Part shown: positions 16,907-25,511 of the stretch, piece by piece
Layout of the letters: every line of letters begins with the position of its first letter
How positions within the stretch are numbered: the stretch's first letter is position 1
NCBI GenBank assembly: GCA_004791645.1
Contig: SRSN01000010.1
Coordinates: 1 to 34,537, forward strand
Source: Alcaligenaceae bacterium 429
GTDB lineage: Bacteria; Pseudomonadota; Gammaproteobacteria; Burkholderiales; Burkholderiaceae_B
Reading direction: 5' to 3'
DNA: 34,537 bases
Translations under genes and position numbers: made by a program
The notes under the pieces: generated by a model
What the model saw: the letters and a program-made list of their open reading frames with translations, nothing else
Told to the model about the DNA's origin: nothing
The model's database searches: none

Positions 16907-18514
16907 TTACATTGTAGCGAAAACCTGTCCGCCATGTTCACGCATGGCATGGAATTCTATGCCAGGGTTAAGGTCTTGAGCCACACGTAACTGTGCTGGA
17001 GAAGAGGCTAAGAATGCGATGGCGTCTACGACGTCGTAGGCAATATTCGCAGCGTTGGTCTCCAGAAACTTCTTCATTACTTTTTCGTCAGAAGCTGTAA
17101 CCCAGCGTGCCAAGTTGTAGCGTGAGGGGGACAAACGTGCGTCTACGTTGTATTCAGTGCGTAGTCGATGAGCGACCACTTCAAACTGCAACTGACCTAC
17201 TGCACCCAGCAGCAGTACACCGCTAGTGAGGTGTGGACGGAATACCTGAATCGCACCTTCTTCGCCCAACTGGGTCAAACCTACGCGCAATTGTTTAGTA
17301 CGTAGTGGATCTTTAACCTCCACTGCTTGGAATAGCTCAGGCGCAAAGAATGGCAAGCCTGTGAATTGCAGGTTTTCGCCTTCGGTTAGCACGTCACCCA
17401 ATTGCAGCACACCATGGTTAGGAATACCGATAATGTCGCCAGCGTAGGCTTCTTCCAGTAGGTCACGACGTTGTGACAGGAAGGACACCACGTTGTTAGG
17501 GCGTATTTCTTTGTTAGTACGGGCTACTTTCAAACGCATACCACGTTGGAAGTGGCCAGAGCTCACACGCACGAACGCTACGCGGTCACGGTGGGCTGGG
17601 TCCATGTTGGCTTGTACTTTGAACACTACGCCGCTGAATTTGTCTTCGTCGGGCTCCACTGTACGCTGCAACGCAACGCGTGGGCCGGGTGGCGGAGCCA
17701 TGTCTACCAACGCATCCAATACTTCTTGCACACCAAAGTTGTTCAGCGCGGAGCCAAAGAACACGGGTGTTTGTTTACCTTCCAAGAAAGCTGCATGATC
17801 AAACTCGCTTACCGCTTCTTTAATCAGGTGGATTTCGTCGCGGGCTTTGGTGAAGTTATCACCAAAACGGCGTTCTGCTTCTGGGTTTTCTAGGCCAGGC
17901 AGTTTTTCATCGTCTGCGCTGCGGTGCTCTTTGCCGGAGGTAAATACGTGCAGGTGATCTGCGCCTAAGTTAAATACTCCACCAAAAGCGCGACCCATAC
18001 CTACTGGCCATGAGAAGGGAATAGCTTCCATGCCCAAGTGATCTTCAATTTCGGACAACAGGTTCAAAGGCTCTTGAACTTCGCGGTCCAGCTTGTTGAT
18101 GAAGGTGATAATGGGCGTGTTACGTGCTCTACAGACTTGTAGTAAACGAATGGTTTGTGGTTCTACACCGTTCGCCGCATCAATAACCATCAGCGCCGCA
18201 TCCACTGCAGTCAGTACACGATAGGTATCTTCAGAGAAGTCTTGGTGACCGGGGGTGTCCAACAGGTTGATCACGCAGTCACGGTATTCCATCTGCATCA
18301 CGGACGAGGCAACCGAAATACCACGTTGTTTTTCGATTTCCATCCAGTCGGATGCTGCATGCCGTTCAGCTTTACGCGATTTCACGCTACCCGCAATTTG
18401 GATGGCACCCGCAAACAGCAGAAGCTTTTCCGTAAGGGTAGTCTTCCCCGCGTCAGGGTGGGAAATAATCGCAAAAGTTCGGCGGCGCGAAGCTTCTTGG
18501 GCAAGGGTGGACAT
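16907..18514 (-). CDS. prfC: Peptide chain release factor 3
   Basis: A 535-residue translational GTPase that removes RF1/RF2 from the ribosome after termination. GTPase motifs are clear: the P-loop SHPDAGKTTL (18-27), switch region RGISVASSVM, G3 DTPGHQDF, and G4 NKLD. The Lys/Arg-rich stretch VKSRKAERHAASDWM between P-loop and switch is typical of RF3. Domain II and the C-terminal domain III follow, and length is standard (about 530). Confidence 0.96.
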   Translation of the reverse strand: MSTLAQEASRRRTFAIISHPDAGKTTLTEKLLLFAGAIQIAGSVKSRKAERHAASDWMEIEKQRGISVASSVMQMEYRDCVINLLDTPGHQDFSEDTYRVLTAVDAALMVIDAANGVEPQTIRLLQVCRARNTPIITFINKLDREVQEPLNLLSEIEDHLGMEAIPFSWPVGMGRAFGGVFNLGADHLHVFTSGKEHRSADDEKLPGLENPEAERRFGDNFTKARDEIHLIKEAVSEFDHAAFLEGKQTPVFFGSALNNFGVQEVLDALVDMAPPPGPRVALQRTVEPDEDKFSGVVFKVQANMDPAHRDRVAFVRVSSGHFQRGMRLKVARTNKEIRPNNVVSFLSQRRDLLEEAYAGDIIGIPNHGVLQLGDVLTEGENLQFTGLPFFAPELFQAVEVKDPLRTKQLRVGLTQLGEEGAIQVFRPHLTSGVLLLGAVGQLQFEVVAHRLRTEYNVDARLSPSRYNLARWVTASDEKVMKKFLETNAANIAYDVVDAIAFLASSPAQLRVAQDLNPGIEFHAMREHGGQVFATM

Positions 18515-18648
18515 CAGCAGATACGGTAAAAGAGGCTAAAGCCTGTAGAAAAAATCAGGCAAAACGTCTATTTTCGCTCAAATCTGCCAGACTCACAATT
18601 ATCTTGCCGTGTTAGGCCGTATTTGTAAGGGTAGAAAAGGGAAAAACT

Positions 18649-19365
18649 ATGCACATCATGGTGATAGGGGCCAGTAAAGGACTGGGGCGCGCCCTGGTAG
18701 AAGGTGTGGGTACAGCCGGCGATACCGTGGTTGGGGTGTCACGACAACGACCACACAGTGTGCAGTCGGAAAACGGGGCCACCGTGACGTGGGTGGAGGC
18801 TGATATGAGCCATCCCGTAGCAGCAGCGGACGCATTGGCCGCTGCCGCGCCACACGCGATTGACGTGCTGATTTATAACGTGGGTATATGGGAGGCGAAG
18901 GCTTTTTCCGAAGACTACAACTTTTTAGAGGATAGCGACGACAGTATCCAACAATTGGTGGGGGTCAACATCACAGCCACGTTATTGGTGTTGAAACGGT
19001 TGTTGCCTCATGTGTTGCGATCTGACAAAGCTCAGGTGATTTTGACCGGCTCTACGTCAGCACTACGTCAAAGCGGACGCCCAGAAGTCGCTTTTGGTTC
19101 CAGCAAATTTGCGTTGAACGGTATGGCAGATTCATTACGCGAAGGATTTAGGAATCAAGGCCTAAAAGTGAGTGTGCTGCAACTGGGGTACTTGAATACT
19201 GAGGACACCTTGTCGGTGCCTGTGTCAGAGGCTGCGGCTCGCGATGAAGGCCACACTGTGCCGGTACACGATGTAGTGAGTGTGGTGCGCACAATGCTGT
19301 CGTTATCAGATGCCTCGTTTATGCGTGAAGTATTGCTGCCCGCGCGATACGACGAACGTTTCTAA
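18649..19365 (+). CDS. SDR-family protein with Phe in place of catalytic Tyr
   Basis: A 238-residue Rossmann-fold protein of the short-chain dehydrogenase/reductase family. The cofactor-binding motif is GASKGLG (7-13), and NVG (77-79) replaces the usual NAG. A Ser-rich strand end, LTGSTSA, is present. The normal YxxxK active site instead reads F149-GSS-K153 (codon TTT), so the catalytic Tyr hydroxyl is absent while Lys remains. The protein is otherwise complete, so it may have altered chemistry, use another acid, or act as a non-enzymatic NAD(P) sensor. It is divergent from prfC. Substrate unknown. Confidence 0.85.
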   Translation: MHIMVIGASKGLGRALVEGVGTAGDTVVGVSRQRPHSVQSENGATVTWVEADMSHPVAAADALAAAAPHAIDVLIYNVGIWEAKAFSEDYNFLEDSDDSIQQLVGVNITATLLVLKRLLPHVLRSDKAQVILTGSTSALRQSGRPEVAFGSSKFALNGMADSLREGFRNQGLKVSVLQLGYLNTEDTLSVPVSEAAARDEGHTVPVHDVVSVVRTMLSLSDASFMREVLLPARYDERF

Positions 19366-19373
19366 GTAACTAT

Positions 19374-19413
19374 CACAGGCACACACGCCGAGTGTTCGGC
19401 ATGTGTGCCTGTG
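19374..19413. terminator. Long 18-bp inverted repeat between convergent genes
   Basis: Arms 19374-19391 and 19396-19413 pair over 18 bp around a 4-base loop. The single non-complementary position becomes a G-U pair on the minus-strand RNA, so the hairpin is stronger for the polyamine-type operon. No T-run follows on either side. Confidence 0.6.
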
Positions 19414-19417
19414 GTAC

Positions 19418-20257
19418 TTACGAACCGCTGTCTATGCGTACGGCACGTTTGGCGTTGCGTCCACGTAGCCACTCCAATGTCAGCAGCAGAGCCGTAGAAA
19501 ACACAATCAGAATCGTGGCGATGGCCGCGATAATGGGGCTGATGTTTTCACGAATGCCTGTGAACATTTGGCGCGGTAACGTGACTTGCTGAGGGCCTGC
19601 CAAGAACAAGGTGGTGATCACCTCGTCAAAGGAGGTAATGAAGGCAAACAGCGCACCTGCAATAACCCCAGGGGCAATGATGGGCAGTGTCACCGTGAAA
19701 AATGCTCGCAGCGGGTTAGCGCCCAAGCTGTAGGCCGCACGAACCAAATTGCTGTCAAAACCCTGCAAAGTGGCCAATACCGTAGTGAGAACAAAGGGCG
19801 AGCCTAGCGCCGCATGCGTCAGCACCAGCCCCATGTAGCTATTAGTGAGGCCGTAAGGGGCGAAGAATAAATATACCCCCACACCCACAACGACTAGCGG
19901 CACGATCATGGGGGAAATCAGCATCCCCATCAGCAGGCTTTTGCCGATGAAGTTGGCGCGCTGTAGGCCCATGGCCGCCATGGTGCCCAGCACCGTTGCA
20001 ATAATCGTAGATAGTGGTGCCACAATAAAACTGTTGCGGGTGGCACGTATCCAGTCTTCGGAATTGAACAGCGCTTCATACCAGCGCAATGACACGCCGG
20101 ACATGGGGTACAGCAGTAGGCTGCCTTCGCTGAACGACAAGGGGATGATTACCAATATAGGAATCAACAGGAAGATCAAAATCAGCCAGCACAGCAACCG
20201 CTGTACGATACGCCAGATGCGTTCTGAAGTAGAAAGATAAGGATTGGGTGTCATCAT
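19418..20257 (-). CDS. Polyamine-type ABC importer permease (PotC-like)
   Basis: A 279-residue inner-membrane permease with about six membrane spans and the binding-protein-dependent transport signature near LVRAAYSLGANPLRAFFTVTLP (the EAA loop that contacts the ATPase). It resembles PotC/PotI of spermidine/putrescine importers. It is last in the four-gene operon, 8 bases after the partner permease. The family also transports other cationic or organic solutes, so polyamine specificity is inferred from the cluster type only. Confidence 0.88.
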   Translation of the reverse strand: MMTPNPYLSTSERIWRIVQRLLCWLILIFLLIPILVIIPLSFSEGSLLLYPMSGVSLRWYEALFNSEDWIRATRNSFIVAPLSTIIATVLGTMAAMGLQRANFIGKSLLMGMLISPMIVPLVVVGVGVYLFFAPYGLTNSYMGLVLTHAALGSPFVLTTVLATLQGFDSNLVRAAYSLGANPLRAFFTVTLPIIAPGVIAGALFAFITSFDEVITTLFLAGPQQVTLPRQMFTGIRENISPIIAAIATILIVFSTALLLTLEWLRGRNAKRAVRIDSGS

Positions 20258-20265
20258 CGATTCCT

Positions 20266-21513
20266 TTAGCCCAGTCCCAGTTCGCGACCCGATAGGCGGC
20301 GATACAAGGTGTACAGCACCAAGGTGCCTGCTAACAGCAAGAAGCCTAACGCACTGGCCATGCCCCAGTTAATGGTCTGGTTGGTAAAGTAGGCCACGTA
20401 GTAACTGATCATTTGGTCGTTAGCACCACCCAGCAAGGCGGGGGTGATGTAATAACCGATGGAAATGATGAATACCAGCAAACACCCAGCGGCTACTCCG
20501 GGATACGTCTGTGGCACATATACTTTCCAAAATGCGGCAAACGGATGGCTACCTAGTGAAATGGCGGCACGTTGATACGTAGGTGGAATAGAACGCATCA
20601 CACTATATATAGGTAGGACCATGAAAGGCAGCATGATGTGAACCATGGCGATGTAGACACCGACGCGGTTGAACAGTAAGTCCAAAGGCACATCGATGAA
20701 GCCTAATTCCATCAAGGTTTTATTAATGAGCCCCTGGCGTTGCAGCAGCACGATCCACGCTGCAATACGCACCAGCACTGACGTCCAAAAGGGAATCAGC
20801 ACACAGATCATCACCAGATTGGCACTGCGCGCACTCATGCGACTCATCCAGTAGGCGAGCGGGAAGCCAAGCAGCAAGGCCATTACGGTTACGCCCAGAC
20901 TGATTTCAAAGGTGCGGGCAAAAATATCTTGGAAGGCAGAGCTACCTTCGGGGACTTTGACGATGTCACCTTGGGTGTCGCGCTTCAAATCCAGCGAGGC
21001 TAGCAGGTAATAGTCCGAGTAAGCGTTATCGTTGTTGGCAATGGCACGCCAGTAATTCACTTCGCCCCAGCGAGGATCTATAGCAATCAGCTCATCGCGT
21101 ATGACCTCAGGCGATTTGTTTTCTATGTCGGCCAATGGCATTTTGCGCACGGTCTTAAAGATCAAGGTGCGATAGCCTGCAATTTCGTAATTTAAACGGC
21201 GTGCTAAGAGACCAGACCCAGCGCCATCTTTGGCGTGTTGCAAGTCTGTAGCTAGGGCGACAAAGCTTTCCGCTGGTGGTGCGTTTTGTTGATCCCAGGT
21301 TTTTAGCGCAAGTAGCGTGCGTGGCATGTGCTCTATAACCTCTGGGTTATCCACAGCTCTAAATAGCAACGCCGCAACGGGAATAACAAAAATCACCAGC
21401 AAAAAAATGGCCAATGGAGCAAGTAAACCAGCTGCTTGCCAGCGCTGTTTGCGGTGTGCTTTGACCACGGCTTTTTTAATGTCCGCTGTGGACAGCGTCA
21501 TGGAAGAATTCAT
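20266..21513 (-). CDS. Polyamine-type ABC importer permease (PotB-like, large loop)
   Basis: A 415-residue permease, longer than E. coli PotB (about 275-285). After the first membrane span (about 30-52) there is a soluble insertion of roughly 140 residues, probably periplasmic, before the usual core starting near FEISLGVTVMALLLGFPLAYW. The EAA loop is IPPTYQRAAISLGSHPFAAFW. It forms the heterodimeric channel with the downstream PotC-like subunit. A second ATG 12 bases downstream is an equally possible start. Large-loop PotB-like permeases occur in other proteobacteria, so the insertion is probably a family feature. Confidence 0.87.
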   Translation of the reverse strand: MNSSMTLSTADIKKAVVKAHRKQRWQAAGLLAPLAIFLLVIFVIPVAALLFRAVDNPEVIEHMPRTLLALKTWDQQNAPPAESFVALATDLQHAKDGAGSGLLARRLNYEIAGYRTLIFKTVRKMPLADIENKSPEVIRDELIAIDPRWGEVNYWRAIANNDNAYSDYYLLASLDLKRDTQGDIVKVPEGSSAFQDIFARTFEISLGVTVMALLLGFPLAYWMSRMSARSANLVMICVLIPFWTSVLVRIAAWIVLLQRQGLINKTLMELGFIDVPLDLLFNRVGVYIAMVHIMLPFMVLPIYSVMRSIPPTYQRAAISLGSHPFAAFWKVYVPQTYPGVAAGCLLVFIISIGYYITPALLGGANDQMISYYVAYFTNQTINWGMASALGFLLLAGTLVLYTLYRRLSGRELGLG

Positions 21514-21571
21514 TCAGATGTACCCGTAAAGGAAGCCGCACTCTACAGAGCACGGCCTCATCACAGAAGGC

Positions 21572-22615
21572 TTATTGAGTAGACCAAGCAGTGAAGCGTT
21601 GATCTAGTTCTTCACCGTGATCAGCCCAGTAGTCATAGCTGGACAACAGCGCGTGTTCGGCGTTTTGAGGCGAGTTAGGCATTTGTGCCAAGGTGGCCTC
21701 ATCCAAGTTGTCTATGGCTGACTTATTGATAGCACCGTAGTTAATACTCTGAGCGTGTTTGATCTGTTGCTCAGGTTGTGCTGAGAAGCTGATGAACTCT
21801 TCTGCCAGTGCTTTGTTTGGTGAGCCCATAGGGATCACGTAGTAGTCCAAATCGTAGATACTGCCGTTCCAGACAATACGTAGATCTTGGCCTTCGGCGT
21901 TAGCGGCGGCAATACGGCCGTTATAGACCGTGGACATGACTACGTCGCCTGCCGCCAGCATTTGCAAGGGCTGTGCACCGGCTTCCCACCACTGAATATG
22001 TGGCTTCAGCTCGTTGAGTTTGTTAAAAGCACGGTCTACTCCTTCAGGAGTACTCAATACTTGGTAAACGTCTTTAGGCGCGACGCCATCTGCCATCAAC
22101 GCAAACTCTAAGTTGTAGCGAGCACCTTTGCGCAGAGCTCGTTTACCAGGGAATTTCTCCACATCCCAAAAGTCAGCCCAACCGTTAGGAGCGTCTTTCA
22201 GCGATTTACCGTTATATGCCATGACGGTGGACCAGACGAATACGCCCATGCCACAGTCGTGTACTGCTTCGGGGATTAGCTGATCCTTAGCGATGATGTT
22301 GTCCCAATCAAGTTGTTCAAACAAGCCCTCATCACAGCCACGGCTAAGGTCGGCGGTCTCAACTTCCACCACGTCCCAGACTACGTTATTGGTGTCTACC
22401 ATGGCTTTGATTTTGGCCAGTTCACCGTTATAGGGGACATTCAGAATTTTGATATTTTTTTGTTTTTGTAGTGGTTCCACGAAGGCCGTTTGTTGTGCTT
22501 CGCCGGCAGCGCCGCCAAAGTTCACGATAGTCAGATCACGCGCGAGGGCGGACTGAGCTCCAAATGCCAACATACTACTGATTACACCAATTGCTACCTT
22601 GTGGGATGTTTTCAT
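21572..22615 (-). CDS. Periplasmic binding protein of PotD/PotF type
   Basis: A 347-residue periplasmic substrate-binding protein. A signal peptide ends after SALA (about residue 25), followed by the mature start RDLTIVNFGGA. The typical two-lobe fold is suggested by WDVVEVETADL, VFVWSTVMAYN and the C-terminal YGAINK. Two cysteines (in SRGCDEG and HDCGMG) may form a disulfide. The aromatic-rich stretch IQWWEAGAQPLQML probably lies at the ligand site. The ATG follows ACGGAGA. It lies between the ATPase gene (53 bases upstream) and the permease genes. Confidence 0.88.
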   Translation of the reverse strand: MKTSHKVAIGVISSMLAFGAQSALARDLTIVNFGGAAGEAQQTAFVEPLQKQKNIKILNVPYNGELAKIKAMVDTNNVVWDVVEVETADLSRGCDEGLFEQLDWDNIIAKDQLIPEAVHDCGMGVFVWSTVMAYNGKSLKDAPNGWADFWDVEKFPGKRALRKGARYNLEFALMADGVAPKDVYQVLSTPEGVDRAFNKLNELKPHIQWWEAGAQPLQMLAAGDVVMSTVYNGRIAAANAEGQDLRIVWNGSIYDLDYYVIPMGSPNKALAEEFISFSAQPEQQIKHAQSINYGAINKSAIDNLDEATLAQMPNSPQNAEHALLSSYDYWADHGEELDQRFTAWSTQ

Positions 22616-22668
22616 GGTTGTCTCCGTTATATCTAGGTATAGGATGTACTGCAGCTACTGAGGGTGAC

Positions 22669-23754
22669 TCAGGCGGTAAAAACGCGGGCAAAGGCTGAGG
22701 GTAGTTGTAGTGATAGCCATGCGCCCGGAGCAAGACTAGTATCTGAGGACAATTGACTGATCTGCTGTTTGATACTGATCTCTTGCTGATCATGGGTTTT
22801 GCAGATCAAGCGTACGTGGTCGCCCAAGTACACGGTGTTAGTGATTTGTGCCTGTAGGCAGTTTTGGGTGGGCTCAGCCATGATCTGAATGCGTTCCGGG
22901 CGAATGCTTAGCACAGCGGCTTGCCCGGCAGAGGCGTGGTTAACATTCAAACCGTGAATCTCACTATTGCTACCCAGCGTGATCTGGCACATGTCACCGT
23001 CAGCATGCGATACCGTACCGGTTAACAGGTTGTTATCCCCCACGAAACTCGCTACGAATGGATTTTGTGGCGCTTCGTATAAGGTATTAACCGACGAAAT
23101 TTGCTGAATAATGCCGTCGTTAAATACGGCGACGCGATCCGACATCGTCAGGGCTTCGCTTTGATCGTGGGTAACGTATACAAAGGTGATGCCTAGCGAC
23201 TGATGCAGTGCTTTGAGCTCCAACTGCATGTGCTCGCGTAATTGCTTATCCAATGCACCTAAGGGTTCATCCATCAATACCAGTTTGGGTTCAAACACCA
23301 GCGCACGCGCGAGTGCAATACGTTGTTGCTGACCGCCTGACATTTGAGCGGGATAACGTTTTGCAAACGCCTCCATTTGCACCATTTCCAGTGCTTTGCG
23401 TACTTTGGATTTACGTTCGGATGCCGGTAGGCGACGGACTTTGAGGGGATACTCCAAGTTCTTTTCCACAGTCATGTGGGGGAACAGAGCATAGTTTTGA
23501 AACACCATCCCTATATTGCGCTGGTGAGGCGGGACGCGGTTGATGTTTTGTTGGTCTAAATAGATGTTGCCGGTTGTGGGGTATTCAAACCCAGCCAACA
23601 TCATCAAACAGGTGGTTTTACCAGACCCGGAAGGTCCGAGCAGGGAGAGGAACTCTCCTTGCTGAATATCCAGATTGAGATCTTTAACTACAAATGTCTC
23701 GCCGTCATAGGATTTTTGTACCTGCTCAAAGCGCACCAGTGGTCGTGTGGACAC
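22669..23754 (-). CDS. Polyamine-type ABC importer ATPase (PotA-like)
   Basis: A 361-residue ATP-binding subunit. Walker A is GPSGSGKT (40-47), then Q-loop VFQNYALFPH, signature MSGGQQQR, Walker B KLVLMDEPLGALD and VTHDQSEA. The C-terminal third is a TOBE domain (containing SIRPERIQIM), as in PotA. The start is GTG at 23754, supported by AAGGAG 8-9 bases upstream. It is the first gene of the four-gene operon and has a structured leader of over 100 bases. Confidence 0.9.
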   Translation of the reverse strand: MSTRPLVRFEQVQKSYDGETFVVKDLNLDIQQGEFLSLLGPSGSGKTTCLMMLAGFEYPTTGNIYLDQQNINRVPPHQRNIGMVFQNYALFPHMTVEKNLEYPLKVRRLPASERKSKVRKALEMVQMEAFAKRYPAQMSGGQQQRIALARALVFEPKLVLMDEPLGALDKQLREHMQLELKALHQSLGITFVYVTHDQSEALTMSDRVAVFNDGIIQQISSVNTLYEAPQNPFVASFVGDNNLLTGTVSHADGDMCQITLGSNSEIHGLNVNHASAGQAAVLSIRPERIQIMAEPTQNCLQAQITNTVYLGDHVRLICKTHDQQEISIKQQISQLSSDTSLAPGAWLSLQLPSAFARVFTA

Positions 23755-23830
23755 TGATTGGTCTCCTTATTTGTCTCGTTTTGATCTTTTAATAAGGGGC
23801 AATATAAGTGAAGCCAGTGGACATGACATA

Positions 23831-23868
23831 GAGCCATTTAGGCTCAAAAGTAGAGGGCCACTTTTGAG
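23831..23868 (-). promoter_or_regulatory. Competing hairpins in the ABC operon leader
   Basis: Two stems share the bases CTC at 23843-23845: a 5-bp stem pairing 23831-23835 with 23841-23845, and a 9-bp stem pairing 23843-23851 with 23860-23868. Only one can form at a time. It does not match a riboswitch that I recognise. Confidence 0.35.
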
Positions 23869-23931
23869 ATAAAACTTTAGTCGCAGTGCAGTTTTTAGCG
23901 CTAAAGGCAGTGATGATGCGGCGCACAACGA

Positions 23932-23956
23932 AACACGCCCCAAAATGGGGCGTGTT
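23932..23956 (-). terminator. Terminator after DEAD-box helicase gene
   Basis: An 11-bp perfect stem (23932-23942 with 23946-23956) lies 35 bases after the helicase stop. It is followed on the minus strand by TTCGTTGTG, so the T-tract is weak. Confidence 0.65.
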
Positions 23957-23991
23957 AGCGTACTCATGCAGTAAAGGGTAAATCCCTAGGG

Positions 23992-25332
23992 TCAGGAAGC
24001 CGTGTTGGCAGGGCGTCGTGGACGACGTTGGCCTGCGGGTTTACCTTGACCTTGAGGCTTGCCTTGTCCTTGCCGCGGAGCCGATCGACGTTGATTGCTA
24101 CGGGGGCGATCACGTTCGCGCTCTGGGCGAGCAGGGCGACTACGCTCTTCGGTTGCTGCACTGCGCACTGGAGGTTTGAAATCAGGGAACTCAATACGAG
24201 GGATCTCCTGATTGATCATTTTTTCGATGGTTTGCAGCATGCGGCTTTCGGTACGATCCACCAAAGACAATGCCAAGCCATCACTACCTGCACGGCCTGT
24301 ACGGCCAATACGGTGCACGTAGTCTTCAGGTACTTGTGGCAGTTCAAAGTTGATCACGTAGGGCAACTGGTCAATATCAATACCGCGTGCAGCAATGTCG
24401 GTGGCAACTAGCACAACGACCTTACCGCTTTTGAAACCATCCAACGCACGGGTACGGGCTGATTGGCTCTTGTTGCCGTGTAGAGCAGCAGCATTTAAGC
24501 CATCTTTGCTCAGTTTCTCGGCCAGTCTATTGGCACCATGCTTGGTACGGCAAAACACCAAAACTTGGTGCCAGCCGCTTTCACGGATGATGTGGCTGAT
24601 CAGCTCACGTTTATGGCTTTGCTCAGTCAGCACTACATTTTGCGTGATGCGCTCAGCCGTTGTGTTGCGTGGAGCAACGGAGACCTCAATAGGGTCTTTC
24701 AGAATTTGGTGTGCCAGAGCACGAATCTCAGACGAGAACGTAGCCGAGAACAGCAAGTTCTGACGCTGCTTAGGCATCAAGGCGAGTACACGGCGAATAT
24801 CGCGGATGAAACCCATGTCTAGCATGCGGTCGGCTTCATCCAGCACCAAGGTTTCAGTGCGAGACAAATCGATGGTTTTTTGACCGCAGTGATCCAGTAA
24901 ACGGCCAGGTGTGGCAACGACCAAGTCTACGGGTTTTTGCAGCGCACGGATTTGGGGGTTGATGTTCACACCACCAAACAGTACCAGTGAGCGAATGCGG
25001 CTATGGGCGCCGTATAAACGTACTGATTCTTCTACCTGTGCCGCTAATTCGCGGGTAGGAGTCAGAATCACAACGCGGGGTGAGCCGGGTTGTAGTTTTG
25101 CAGCGGGTTGAGTCAACAAACGATGCAGAATGGGCAGCGTAAAACCGGCTGTTTTACCCGTACCAGTTTGTGCGGCGGCGAGCAAATCGCCACCTGTCAT
25201 CACGTGTGGAATAGCCTGGGCTTGAATGGGCGTAGGGTGTGTATAGCCTGCATCAGTGATAGCCTGCAACAAAGGGGCGGCCAATCCTAATGAGGCGAAA
25301 GTAGTGTCAGAATTCAAGAGAGTTTCCAGCAA
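23992..25332 (-). CDS. DEAD-box RNA helicase (RhlE-like)
   Basis: A 446-residue ATP-dependent RNA helicase. Motifs in order: Q-motif (FASLGL to PIQAQAIP), motif [10 protein letters not shown] (53-61), Ia [21 protein letters not shown], then the second RecA lobe with [11 protein letters not shown] (V) and [10 protein letters not shown] (VI). The final 60 residues are strongly basic and Arg/Gln/Gly-rich, an RNA-binding tail as in RhlE. Likely roles are ribosome assembly or RNA turnover, often important in the cold. A good promoter candidate lies about 120 bases upstream of the start. Confidence 0.92.
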   Translation of the reverse strand: MLETLLNSDTTFASLGLAAPLLQAITDAGYTHPTPIQAQAIPHVMTGGDLLAAAQTGTGKTAGFTLPILHRLLTQPAAKLQPGSPRVVILTPTRELAAQVEESVRLYGAHSRIRSLVLFGGVNINPQIRALQKPVDLVVATPGRLLDHCGQKTIDLSRTETLVLDEADRMLDMGFIRDIRRVLALMPKQRQNLLFSATFSSEIRALAHQILKDPIEVSVAPRNTTAERITQNVVLTEQSHKRELISHIIRESGWHQVLVFCRTKHGANRLAEKLSKDGLNAAALHGNKSQSARTRALDGFKSGKVVVLVATDIAARGIDIDQLPYVINFELPQVPEDYVHRIGRTGRAGSDGLALSLVDRTESRMLQTIEKMINQEIPRIEFPDFKPPVRSAATEERSRPARPERERDRPRSNQRRSAPRQGQGKPQGQGKPAGQRRPRRPANTAS

Positions 25333-25456
25333 CCAACCTTATTGCTTTCAGGGCAATACCAATCCAGGTCAGTGACAAGCAGGTAGATAAACCAGGCGCA
25401 CAAAATGGCCTGACAGTAGCGCGTTGTAATTGGTAAGAACGCGTAGAGAAGCATAA

Positions 25457-25485
25457 ATTATAACGTGTTCAGTCCACGGTGTGGA
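25457..25485 (-). promoter_or_regulatory. Sigma-70 promoter candidate for the DEAD-box gene
   Basis: On the minus strand, a perfect TATAAT (25462-25457) lies 17 bases after TCCACA (25485-25480; four of six -35 matches). Transcription from here would give an untranslated leader of about 115-120 bases. Confidence 0.6.
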
Positions 25486-25511
25486 ATTGCTGCAGTCGTG
25501 CGTGTGTTCGC

